From positions 3,917 through 9,518 of the forward strand of contig JAOZMA010000069.1 in assembly GCA_029934555.1 (NCBI GenBank): a stretch of DNA of 5,602 nt, read 5' to 3'. Shown piece by piece: positions 1-5,582 of this stretch (the first letter of the stretch is position 1; every line of letters starts with the position of its first letter). The DNA is from Acidimicrobiia bacterium (lineage in GTDB: Bacteria > Actinomycetota > Acidimicrobiia > Spongiisociales > UBA5794). The notes beneath the pieces were generated by a model. That model ran no database searches, was not told the origin of the DNA, and saw only the letters and a list, made by a program, of their open reading frames with translations. Position numbers and translations under genes: made by a program.

Positions 1-33
1 AAGAAACTTCTCTCCCAAGCGTCTGGCCACTGG

Positions 34-39
34 TAGGTT
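34..39 (+). promoter_or_regulatory. Candidate -10 box (TAGGTT) for dsbB-like gene
   Basis: TAGGTT fits the actinobacterial -10 pattern TANNNT and ends 8 bases before the ATG at 48, so transcription could start at or next to the start codon (leaderless mRNA). No convincing -35 box is seen, and only 33 bases of upstream sequence are in the window. The GGTAGG at 32-37 could alternatively be read as a poor, distant ribosome binding site. Confidence 0.3.
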
Positions 40-47
40 CCCACACC

Positions 48-596
48 ATGGATTTCCACTCGATGCGTCTCCTCTTCGCGCTCCTTGCCCTCGCTGCGAA
101 CATCGCCACGATCGGCATCGTGGTGATCGGATTCGCCGGCCGGATCGGACCGTCGGGCCTCGCACTGCGAAGGCGTGTCTTCGGTGCCTTCCGTGGGCTC
201 GAACTGTGGCTCGGCTTCGGTGTCGCCACGACAGCGATGCTCGGGAGTCTCTATCTCTCTGACATCGTCCATCTGGTGCCGTGCACCTACTGCTGGTACC
301 AGAGGATCGCGATGTATCCCCTGGTCGTCATTCTGGGGATCGCAGCATTTCGGAGAGACCAGGGAATCCGCATCTATGCCGCATCCTTGGCCGGTATCGG
401 CGCCGTCATCGCCATCTATCACCGCATCGTCCAGGCGTTCCCGGAGCTCAACGGCTCGGCATGCTCTGCAGGCGTCCCATGCACCGCGGCCTATTTCACG
501 CTGTTCGGTTTCGTCACGATCCCGTACATGGCGCTCAGCGGGTTTCTCCTGATTCTCGCTCTGCTCTACGTCGACCGCACCAATAGCGCCGCTTAG
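48..596 (+). CDS. Disulfide bond formation protein, DsbB/BdbC family
   Basis: Integral membrane thiol oxidoreductase that passes electrons from a DsbA-like partner to membrane quinone. The 182-aa product has the two cysteine pairs of the family: C79-T-Y-C82 followed by WYQR, and C139/C145 in a second outer loop. Hydrophobic spans lie at about 9-31, 52-72, 86-102, 108-127 and 150-176. Arg-rich segments at about 36-50 and 103-109 mark cytoplasmic loops, so both cysteine pairs would face outside and the N-terminus would also be outside. DsbB/BdbC proteins usually have four spans, so the first one is an extension. The ATG at 48 is used; a second in-frame ATG at 63 would remove only five residues. 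The downstream neighbour is a CPHC thioredoxin-fold protein, its likely redox partner. Family assignment is firm; naming it dsbB or bdbC is a matter of convention. Confidence 0.88.
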   Translation: MDFHSMRLLFALLALAANIATIGIVVIGFAGRIGPSGLALRRRVFGAFRGLELWLGFGVATTAMLGSLYLSDIVHLVPCTYCWYQRIAMYPLVVILGIAAFRRDQGIRIYAASLAGIGAVIAIYHRIVQAFPELNGSACSAGVPCTAAYFTLFGFVTIPYMALSGFLLILALLYVDRTNSAA

Positions 597-620
597 CGGT
601 CATCATTGCCCGTCCCTGAG

Positions 621-625
621 AGGAG
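621..625 (+). promoter_or_regulatory. Ribosome binding site AGGAG deciding the start of the CPHC protein
   Basis: AGGAG (within GAGAGGAG) ends 4 bases before the ATG at 630. It favours that ATG over the in-frame TTG at 606, which lies upstream of the site. This is the only gene in the window with a clear Shine-Dalgarno close to an ATG. Confidence 0.6.
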
Positions 626-629
626 CCCC

Positions 630-1265
630 ATGGCCGATACAACGAAAAGCCAGTCGAAATCGTCCGAGAAGTCCCGATCGATTCTCATCGGCGGCATCGT
701 GGTCGTCATCGTTGCGATCGTCGTCTTCATCGTGTTCAGCAGCAATACGAACACGGCGCCGGACAACGAATTTGGAGAACCACAGGTCCAGGGTCAACTC
801 TCGCCGATGCCACCTGATGCTGCAGTCGACACCTCGGTGTCGGGCGAAACCGCCCCGGTCGTGATCGGTGCGGACTTCAACGGGAACGAGGTCCGGATAG
901 AGAACGATGGCAGAGCCAAAGCGATCGTGCTCCTCGCACATTGGTGCCCTCACTGCCAGAACGAGGTCCCCGAGGTACAGGCGTGGCTCGGCTCGGGTGG
1001 CGGAGTCGAAGGCGTCGATCTGTACTCCGTGGCGACTTCGATGAACTCTTCTCGCGACAACTACCCATCGTCCGAGTGGCTCGACCGGGAGGGTTGGACG
1101 GTCCCGGTGGTCGTGGACGACCAGGAGAACAGCGTTTACAGGGCGTACGGTGCCGGCGGCTTCCCCTTCTGGGTTTTCGTGAACAGCGACGGGACCGTCG
1201 CTGCTCGAGCCGCAGGGAGAATCGGCATCGATCAACTCGAACAGTTCATGAGCGGTCTCTCCTAG
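630..1265 (+). CDS. Membrane-anchored thioredoxin-fold (DsbA/TlpA-like) thiol-disulfide oxidoreductase
   Basis: Probable extracytoplasmic disulfide exchange protein. The 211-aa product begins with a short polar, Lys/Ser-rich stretch, then one uncleaved-looking membrane anchor at about 17-38, a Pro-rich linker, and a thioredoxin-like domain from about 75 to the end. The active site is W-C106-P-H-C109, preceded by a hydrophobic strand, and the cis-proline motif GGFP ends at P179. CPHC is the DsbA-type active site, which favours an oxidase, but the overall layout, with the FVNSDG strand after the cis-Pro, resembles TlpA/ResA. Whether it oxidises or reduces its substrates is therefore inferred, mainly from the adjacent DsbB-like gene 33 bases upstream. 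The start at 630 is chosen for its AGGAG site. The TTG at 606 would add eight residues without family support. It is followed after 2 bases by the oxidoreductase gene, suggesting one transcript. Confidence 0.85.
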   Translation: MADTTKSQSKSSEKSRSILIGGIVVVIVAIVVFIVFSSNTNTAPDNEFGEPQVQGQLSPMPPDAAVDTSVSGETAPVVIGADFNGNEVRIENDGRAKAIVLLAHWCPHCQNEVPEVQAWLGSGGGVEGVDLYSVATSMNSSRDNYPSSEWLDREGWTVPVVVDDQENSVYRAYGAGGFPFWVFVNSDGTVAARAAGRIGIDQLEQFMSGLS

Positions 1266-1267
1266 CA

Positions 1268-2203
1268 ATGGCCATGGAACTCGGATTGATGGTCGAACCG
1301 CAGGTCGGCGGCAGCTACGCCCGGCTGCGTGAACTGGCCGTCTGGGCAGAGAATCAGGGTCTCGACGCCTTCGCCCGCTCCGACCACTACCTGGACATGG
1401 AACGCTCGGCTCCGTCCACCGACGCCCTCACGACGTTGGGCGGTCTTGCAGAGGCCACGGACGCGATCCAACTCGTGGTCCTCGTGACACCGCTTACGTT
1501 CCGGCATCCGGCGGTGATAGCGAAGGCCGCAGCGACACTCGACGAGATGACGGGTGGTCGTTTCGCCCTCGGTGTCGGCACGGGGTGGATGCAGGGCGAG
1601 CACGACATGTTCGGAATGGACCTTCCCGAACTCGGCGAACGCTTCGATCGACTCTACGAGACGCTCTCATATCTCCGCGCCGCCTTCGGTACGAACGAGG
1701 GGTTCGCAGGCAAGCACTACAACCTCGCACCGATCGACGTTCTCCCCCGGCCCCTCAACGTCCCGATCGTGGTCGGCGGAGGCGGGATGAAGAAGACCCC
1801 TTCGTATGCCGGTCGGTTCGCGGACGAATACAACATGTTCGTCACCGACAGTGAGACGCTCGAACGACGTCTCGACGTTATGCGGACCGCCGAGGCGACC
1901 GCCGGGAGGGATCCCGGCAGCGTGAAGGTGAGCTTCGTCGGTCCCGCCGTCGTTGCCGCCACCGACGACGAGTACGCCGCCCTCCTTACGGACCGCGGTT
2001 CGAAGCGCGACATGAGCGCATCGGAGTACGAGGCATTCCTCATCGAGAAGAACGTCCCCCGCGGGACGCCAGATCAAGCAGTTGCTGTAGTCTCCGACCT
2101 GGAGAACATGGGTATCGGCCGTTTCTACCTCCAGGAGTACTCCCACCTCGACGACGTCGACACCGAGGCGCTGACCCCCCTGTTCAAAACACTACGGGGG
2201 TAG
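1268..2203 (+). CDS. LLM-class F420-dependent oxidoreductase
   Basis: A TIM-barrel enzyme of the luciferase-like monooxygenase superfamily, soluble and cytosolic, probably using reduced F420 (FMN possible). The 311-aa product carries family hallmarks: an early S38-D-H-Y41 motif, R79-H-P, then TGGRFALGVGTGW (95-107), and the phosphate-binding region VVGGGGMK (168-175) followed by YAGRFADEYN. The length is normal for the family. The substrate cannot be read from sequence, because this superfamily is very large in actinobacteria. The ATG at 1268 follows the upstream stop by 2 bases; an ATG at 1274 would lose two residues. No good ribosome binding site is visible, so translation may be coupled to the preceding gene. 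The open frame extends upstream to 941 but that part overlaps the thioredoxin-fold gene and is Arg-rich shadow sequence. Cofactor choice of F420 over FMN is inferred from family resemblance. Confidence 0.87.
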   Translation: MAMELGLMVEPQVGGSYARLRELAVWAENQGLDAFARSDHYLDMERSAPSTDALTTLGGLAEATDAIQLVVLVTPLTFRHPAVIAKAAATLDEMTGGRFALGVGTGWMQGEHDMFGMDLPELGERFDRLYETLSYLRAAFGTNEGFAGKHYNLAPIDVLPRPLNVPIVVGGGGMKKTPSYAGRFADEYNMFVTDSETLERRLDVMRTAEATAGRDPGSVKVSFVGPAVVAATDDEYAALLTDRGSKRDMSASEYEAFLIEKNVPRGTPDQAVAVVSDLENMGIGRFYLQEYSHLDDVDTEALTPLFKTLRG

Positions 2204-2206
2204 GAG
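2202..2206 (+). promoter_or_regulatory. Possible ribosome binding site AGGAG before an alternative sufC start
   Basis: AGGAG overlaps the stop codon of the upstream oxidoreductase gene and lies 8 bases before an in-frame TTG at 2215. It would support translation of a 262-aa SufC from read-through transcripts. It is too far (14 bases) from the ATG at 2221 and irrelevant to the ATG at 2251. Confidence 0.35.
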
Positions 2207-2214
2207 AAACCCCG

Positions 2215-2243
2215 TTGTCTATGGCTTCACACGGGCCTAACCT
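2215..2243 (+). promoter_or_regulatory. Candidate sigma-70-type promoter for the sufC-sufS-sufU genes
   Basis: A -35-like TTGTCT (2215-2220) and a -10-like TAACCT (2238-2243) are separated by exactly 17 bases. The -10 box ends 7 bases before the ATG at 2251, so the predicted transcription start coincides with the A of that start codon, giving a leaderless sufC mRNA. TTGTCT matches TTGACA at 4 of 6 positions and TAACCT fits TANNNT. It would let the SUF genes be expressed independently of the upstream genes. No operator for a SufR- or IscR-like regulator is evident. Confidence 0.45.
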
Positions 2244-2250
2244 CGTGTTC

Positions 2251-3003
2251 ATGACACCTTTGCTCGTCGTTGATGATCTGCACGCTTCCGTCGAAGGCAT
2301 TGAGATTCTCAAAGGTGTCGACCTCATCGTCAACCCCGGAGAGATCCACGCGATCATGGGTCCGAATGGCTCCGGCAAGTCGACACTCGCCAACGTTCTG
2401 CTCGGTCACCCCTCCTACACGGTGACCCGGGGCACGATCACGTACAAGGGCGAGGACATCACCGAAGCCACGCCCGACGAGCGTGGTCGCTCCGGCATGT
2501 TCCTTGGATTCCAGTACCCGGAGGAGATCCCGGGTGTCTCCGTCATCAACTTCCTCCGTACAGCCCTCTCCAATCGCACCGGCATCGACTACACGGTGCT
2601 CGAGCTGCGACTGAAAGTCGTTGAGGCGATGAGGGAGCTCGAGATGGACCCGGCATTCGCCGACCGCTACTTGAACGAAGGCTTCTCGGGGGGCGAGCGA
2701 AAACGCAACGAGGTGCTCCAGATGGCGGTCCTCGAACCGGATCTGGCCGTCCTCGACGAGACCGACTCCGGATTGGACATCGACGCCTTGAAGGTCGTCG
2801 CCGAAGGCGTGACCCGGCTCAGCAGCGAAGAGCGCGGATTCGTCGTGATCACCCACTATCAGCGGATGCTCGACTACATCACCCCCAACGTGGTCCATGT
2901 GTTCCTCGATGGCCGGATCGTCGAGTCGGGAGAGTCCGATCTTGCCGATCGGATCGAGGCGTCGGGCTACGACCACTATCGAACCGGAGCCGCAACGACT
3001 TGA
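2251..3003 (+). CDS. sufC: SufC, Fe-S cluster assembly ATPase
   Basis: ABC-type ATPase that drives the SufBCD scaffold complex for iron-sulfur cluster assembly in the cytosol. The product is 250 aa from this start. Visible motifs are Walker A GPNGSGKST (37-45, K43), the SufC-type signature F-S146-G-G-E-R150, the Walker B end with LDETDSGLDID (catalytic E170) and the H-loop histidine H202 in ITHYQ. The DETDSGLDIDAL stretch is diagnostic of SufC rather than a transport ATPase. The ATG at 2251 is chosen because family homology begins there (LHASVEG.EILKGV) and because of the leaderless promoter spacing. A TTG at 2215 with an AGGAG site, or an ATG at 2221, would add 12 or 10 residues that look unrelated to the family. 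The stop overlaps the sufS start by 4 bases. Its obligate partners SufB and SufD are not encoded in this window, which is unusual. Confidence 0.95.
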   Translation: MTPLLVVDDLHASVEGIEILKGVDLIVNPGEIHAIMGPNGSGKSTLANVLLGHPSYTVTRGTITYKGEDITEATPDERGRSGMFLGFQYPEEIPGVSVINFLRTALSNRTGIDYTVLELRLKVVEAMRELEMDPAFADRYLNEGFSGGERKRNEVLQMAVLEPDLAVLDETDSGLDIDALKVVAEGVTRLSSEERGFVVITHYQRMLDYITPNVVHVFLDGRIVESGESDLADRIEASGYDHYRTGAATT

Positions 3004-4232
3004 CCGACCTCAGCCACCTTCGCGAGGACTTCCCGATTCTCAGTCGCGAGGTCAACGGACACCCTCTCGTCTATCTCGACTCGGCTGCAACGACCCAGAA
3101 GCCGATCCAGGTGCTCGATGCCGTCGATGCCTTTTACCGAACGGAGAACGCCAACGTGCACCGCGGGGCGTACACGCTCTCCGCAGAGGCGACCGATGCC
3201 TACGAGGGAGCCAGGGCGAAGGTGGCATCGTTCATCAACGCTTCGTCACCCAACGAGATCGTGTTCTCAAGGGGGGCAACGAGTTCACTCAATCACATCG
3301 CATACGGGTGGGGCCTGAATCATCTCTCCGAAGGGGACCGGGTGGTCCTCACCGTCATGGAGCATCACTCCAACGTCGTTCCCTGGCAGCTCGTCGCACG
3401 GCACAAAGGCATCGAGTTGGTCTACCTCACCATGGACGACCGCTACGAGGTCGACCTCTCCGGCCTGGACGATCTGATCGACGAGCGAGTCAAGATCATC
3501 TCGGTCTCCGGTATGTCCAATGTGACCGGGACGCTTGGTCCCGTTCGAACCATGGTCGAAGCAGCCCGGTCGGTCGGAGCACTCGTCGTTGTCGACGGCG
3601 CTCAACTCGTCCCGCACTCCCCCACCGACGTGCAGGACCTCGACGCCGATTTCCTCGTCTTCTCCGGCCACAAGATGCTCGCCCCGACCGGCATCGGCGC
3701 AATGTGGGGCAAGCCGGAACGTCTCGAAGAGATGGAGCCGACCGAAGGCGGAGGCGAGATGATCGCCGACGTGGGTCTCTACGAGTCCCGTTGGGCGCCG
3801 GTCCCCCAGAAGTTCGAAGCAGGGACGCCGCCGATCGCCCAGGCCGTCGGCTTCGGAGCCGCCGTTGACTATCTGACGGCTGTGGGCATGGAGACCGTGA
3901 GAGATCATGAACAAGAGATCACCGGCTACGCCATGAAGCGCCTCGCCGAAGTCCCGGACCTCATCGTGTACGGGCCGAGCGATCCGGAGAACCGAGGTGG
4001 TGCGGTGAGCTTCTCGCTCGCCGACATCCACGCTCATGACATCGCGACGATCCTCGACCAGCACGGCATCGAAGTCCGTGCCGGACACCATTGTGCGAAG
4101 CCGTTGATGCGGCACCTCCAGGTTCCGGCAACGGCGCGGGCGTCGTTCTATCTCTACAACACGACCGATGAAGTGGACAGCCTCGTCGATGGGTTGTTCG
4201 ATGCTCGTTCTCTGTTCGGCCTCGACAGCTGA
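3000..4232 (+). CDS. sufS: SufS-type cysteine desulfurase
   Basis: PLP-dependent enzyme that converts cysteine to alanine, holding the released sulfur as a persulfide on its active-site cysteine and handing it to SufU. At 410 aa it has normal length for the class. It contains EHHSN with H123 (cofactor stacking), FSGHKML with the PLP lysine K225, and R-A-G-H-H-C365-A with the catalytic cysteine. These positions sit within one residue of those in Escherichia coli SufS (H123, K226, C364). The N-terminus (DFPILSREVNG, then YLDSAATTQKP) is typical and fixes the start at a TTG whose last two bases share the sufC TGA stop (TTGA overlap). GGAG about 10 bases upstream is a weak ribosome binding site, so coupling to sufC is likely. 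SufU follows 20 bases downstream, which supports the SufS-SufU pairing. Confidence 0.95.
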   Translation: MTDLSHLREDFPILSREVNGHPLVYLDSAATTQKPIQVLDAVDAFYRTENANVHRGAYTLSAEATDAYEGARAKVASFINASSPNEIVFSRGATSSLNHIAYGWGLNHLSEGDRVVLTVMEHHSNVVPWQLVARHKGIELVYLTMDDRYEVDLSGLDDLIDERVKIISVSGMSNVTGTLGPVRTMVEAARSVGALVVVDGAQLVPHSPTDVQDLDADFLVFSGHKMLAPTGIGAMWGKPERLEEMEPTEGGGEMIADVGLYESRWAPVPQKFEAGTPPIAQAVGFGAAVDYLTAVGMETVRDHEQEITGYAMKRLAEVPDLIVYGPSDPENRGGAVSFSLADIHAHDIATILDQHGIEVRAGHHCAKPLMRHLQVPATARASFYLYNTTDEVDSLVDGLFDARSLFGLDS

Positions 4233-4238
4233 TCCAGG

Positions 4239-4244
4239 TATCGT
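4239..4244 (+). promoter_or_regulatory. Candidate -10 box (TATCGT) before sufU
   Basis: TATCGT fits TANNNT and ends 8 bases before the sufU ATG at 4253, inside the 20-base gap after sufS. No Shine-Dalgarno is seen near that ATG and no convincing -35 box is seen. It could allow an extra leaderless sufU transcript, but the site is weak on its own. Confidence 0.27.
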
Positions 4245-4252
4245 TCTCCTCC

Positions 4253-4699
4253 ATGTCTTCCCTCGATGAGCTCTACCGCCAGGTCATCCTCGACCACTAC
4301 CGGAACCCGCGTCGGCGGGGCTCCCTCACCGGACCTCACATCCATGCCGAGGGGTTGAACCCCTCCTGCGGAGATGAGTTCTCCCTCGACCTCCAGATCG
4401 AAGACGGAGTCATCACAGACGCCGCCATCCAGGGCCAGGGTTGTTCGATCTCGCAGGCATCCGGCTCGATGATGACCGATGTGATCGTCGGCAAGACGAT
4501 CGACGAGGCCAGAGAGCTCACGGCTACCTTCAAGCTCATGATGGGGATCGACGTAGGCGACGATCCCCTCGATCCGGACCGCCCCGGAGCCGTCCTCGGC
4601 GACCTCGAGGCACTTCAGGGTGTGAAGAAGTTCCCGGTGCGCATCAAGTGTGCCGACCTTCCCTGGACGACACTGACCGACGCACTCGATCAAGCCTGA
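4253..4699 (+). CDS. sufU: SufU, zinc-dependent sulfur acceptor for SufS
   Basis: Small cytosolic protein of the IscU/SufU fold that accepts persulfide sulfur from SufS. The 148-aa product has the conserved ligands C39-G-D41, C64 (in QGQGCSISQASGSMM) and C133 (in IKCADLPW). In Bacillus subtilis SufU the equivalent residues (C41, D43, C66, C128) bind zinc, and the spacing here agrees for the first three. The segment between the second and third cysteines is longer than in IscU scaffolds, as expected for SufU. The N-terminus LDELYRQVILDHYRNPRRRG is typical and supports the ATG at 4253. The protein is therefore read as a sulfur-transfer zinc protein, not a cluster scaffold. Its gene usually lies beside sufS in Firmicutes and Actinobacteria, as here. 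Confidence 0.94.
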   Translation: MSSLDELYRQVILDHYRNPRRRGSLTGPHIHAEGLNPSCGDEFSLDLQIEDGVITDAAIQGQGCSISQASGSMMTDVIVGKTIDEARELTATFKLMMGIDVGDDPLDPDRPGAVLGDLEALQGVKKFPVRIKCADLPWTTLTDALDQA

Positions 4700-4719
4700 T
4701 TGCCGCAGCGTCGGCTCGG

Positions 4720-4725
4720 TACGAT
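4720..4725 (+). promoter_or_regulatory. Candidate -10 box (TACGAT) for pncA
   Basis: TACGAT fits TANNNT (4 of 6 to TATAAT) and ends 6 bases before the pncA ATG at 4732, consistent with a leaderless transcript. A TTGCCG at 4700-4705 is only 14 bases upstream, too close for a standard -35, so the -35 is unclear. No Shine-Dalgarno is present in the 32-base gap after sufU. Confidence 0.38.
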
Positions 4726-4731
4726 GGGTCC

Positions 4732-5313
4732 ATGAACTACTCACCTTCCTCAGCGCTGATCGTCGTCGACGTACAGAACGACTTCGCCGACCCCGAGGGG
4801 TCTCTCTACGTCGACGGTGGCGAGGCCACGATCCCGTTCATCAACGAGCAGATCACGATGGCCGCACAGGCCGGATCGACCATCGTCTACACGAGAGATT
4901 GGCATCCCGAGTCGACGCCCCACTTCGCCAAAGACGGTGGCATCTGGCCGGTTCACTGTGTCGGCGACACCTGGGGATCGGAGTTCCATCCCGATCTCAT
5001 CATCGGCGAAACGGAGGTCAAGAAGGGCACGTCGGGAGAGGACGGCTATTCAGGGTTCACGGTGCGTGATCCGGAGACCGGTTCCGAATCGTCGACCGGT
5101 CTCGAGGCGCTCCTCAGAGATGCCGGAATCACCGACGTGGTCGTCCTCGGTCTCGCGACCGACTATTGCGTCAAAGAGACCGCGCTCGACGCGGTGCGCC
5201 TCGGCTTCTCAACGACACTTCTCGCCGACGGCATCCGATCCGTCAACCTCTCAGAGGGAGACGGTGACCGAGCGATCGCCGACATGGCGGCTGCGGGCGT
5301 CGTTGTTGTGTGA
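4732..5313 (+). CDS. pncA: Nicotinamidase (isochorismatase-like hydrolase)
   Basis: Cytosolic amidohydrolase that converts nicotinamide to nicotinate and ammonia for NAD salvage. The 193-aa product shows the cysteine-hydrolase triad D13 (in VVDVQNDF), K98 (in KKG) and C146 (in ATDYCVKETALDA). Metal ligands D56, H58, H64 and H75 lie in R-D-W-H-P-E-S-T-P-H-F and W-P-V-H-C. This arrangement and the segments around it resemble the mycobacterial pyrazinamidase/nicotinamidase PncA (D8, K96, C138; D49, H51, H57, H71), so nicotinamidase is favoured over a generic isochorismatase. The ATG at 4732 places the VVDVQNDF strand at the usual distance from the start; the open frame reaches back to 4441 only as a shadow inside sufU. 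It lies 32 bases after sufU and may be cotranscribed or use its own -10 box. A stem-loop follows the stop codon. Confidence 0.9.
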   Translation: MNYSPSSALIVVDVQNDFADPEGSLYVDGGEATIPFINEQITMAAQAGSTIVYTRDWHPESTPHFAKDGGIWPVHCVGDTWGSEFHPDLIIGETEVKKGTSGEDGYSGFTVRDPETGSESSTGLEALLRDAGITDVVVLGLATDYCVKETALDAVRLGFSTTLLADGIRSVNLSEGDGDRAIADMAAAGVVVV

Positions 5314-5318
5314 AGATT

Positions 5319-5333
5319 GCCGCCTTCGGCGGC
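5319..5333 (+). terminator. Short GC hairpin after pncA, possible terminator
   Basis: GCCGCC and GGCGGC form a perfect 6-bp stem around a TTC loop, 5 bases after the pncA stop codon. There is no run of T downstream, so it is not a canonical intrinsic terminator. In high-GC bacteria, stems without a U-tract at operon ends may still act in 3'-end formation or stability. Confidence 0.35.
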
Positions 5334-5412
5334 GTACTGGGAAGACCCGCGGATAGGTGGATACATGAGTCTGAGAACTGGGAGCGATGAGTGTGACGCG
5401 TCGCATCCTTTT

Positions 5413-5523
5413 CCCTCTCCTCAGGGGAGGGTGGCAGCGCCGCCAGGCGATGACGGGAGGGGTCAGATGGTTCCTCATCTCGTTCGGCGTTTGACCCCCT
5501 CCTTCGTCGGCACCTCCCCCTGA
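5413..5523. repeat. Composite inverted-repeat element, probable dispersed palindromic repeat
   Basis: Two diverged arms face each other. The left arm (about 5421-5464) runs from TCAGGGGAGGGTGGCA to GGGAGGGGTC. The right arm (5493-5523), read on the minus strand, runs from TCAGGGGGAGGTGCCG to GGAGGGGGTC. The core between them is about 28 bases. The left arm also begins inside an 8-bp hairpin (5413-5420 with 5424-5431, TCA loop, one G-T pair), and its middle holds a near-palindrome (TGGC at 5432-5435 with GCCA at 5442-5445). The inner ends (5455-5465 with 5492-5502) can pair over about 10 bp with one bulge. No transposase is present. The form suggests a non-autonomous or REP-like intergenic repeat; copy number cannot be judged from one window. 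Confidence 0.5.
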
Positions 5524-5566
5524 GCCTGAATCCACGGTTTCTCGTTGGGTGGAGTAGTCGAATCCG

Positions 5567-5582
5567 TTGACACGAGCCGTGT
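5567..5582 (+). promoter_or_regulatory. TTGACA box overlapping a small dyad
   Basis: A perfect -35 consensus TTGACA (5567-5572) overlaps a perfect 5-bp dyad ACACG-AGC-CGTGT (5570-5582). No TANNNT -10 box lies at the expected distance before the window ends, so a complete promoter is not shown. If real, the dyad would be placed like an operator for the next gene to the right. Confidence 0.22.

Noticed and set aside
573..601. Inverted repeat GACCGC / GCGGTC across the end of the DsbB-like gene, read as a terminator
   Set aside because: The loop is long (17 bases), most of it lies in coding sequence and there is no T-tract. The next gene is 33 bases away and probably cotranscribed.
606..629. 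TTG start eight codons upstream for the CPHC protein
   Set aside because: The AGGAG site lies downstream of it and directly in front of the ATG at 630.
941..1267. Upstream extension of the LLM oxidoreductase frame
   Set aside because: This part overlaps the CPHC gene in another frame and encodes Arg-rich shadow sequence. The family N-terminus begins at the ATG at 1268.
603..1268. 221-codon open frame on the minus strand opposite the CPHC protein gene
   Set aside because: The sense strand has a clear thioredoxin-fold product and ribosome binding site; the antisense product is Arg/Asp-rich and unrelated to any family I know.
2227..2976. 249-codon open frame on the minus strand opposite sufC
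   Set aside because: It is an antisense shadow of a strongly conserved gene in GC-rich DNA. Its product has no recognisable family features and no start signals.
2897..3868. 323-codon + strand frame across the sufC-sufS junction
   Set aside because: Arg/Pro-rich product in an alternative frame of two well-supported genes.
3285..4115. 276-codon open frame on the minus strand opposite sufS
   Set aside because: Same cause: codon bias of sufS leaves the opposite strand open. The translation is His/Asp/Val-rich without domain character.
4253..4699. IscU-type scaffold instead of SufU
   Set aside because: The C-G-D...C...C spacing, the long segment before the third cysteine and the sufS partner fit zinc-binding SufU.
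5365..5523. Small protein of 52 residues starting at ATG 5365
   Set aside because: It runs through the inverted-repeat element and its composition is what such repeats give when translated; no ribosome binding site or family match is evident.
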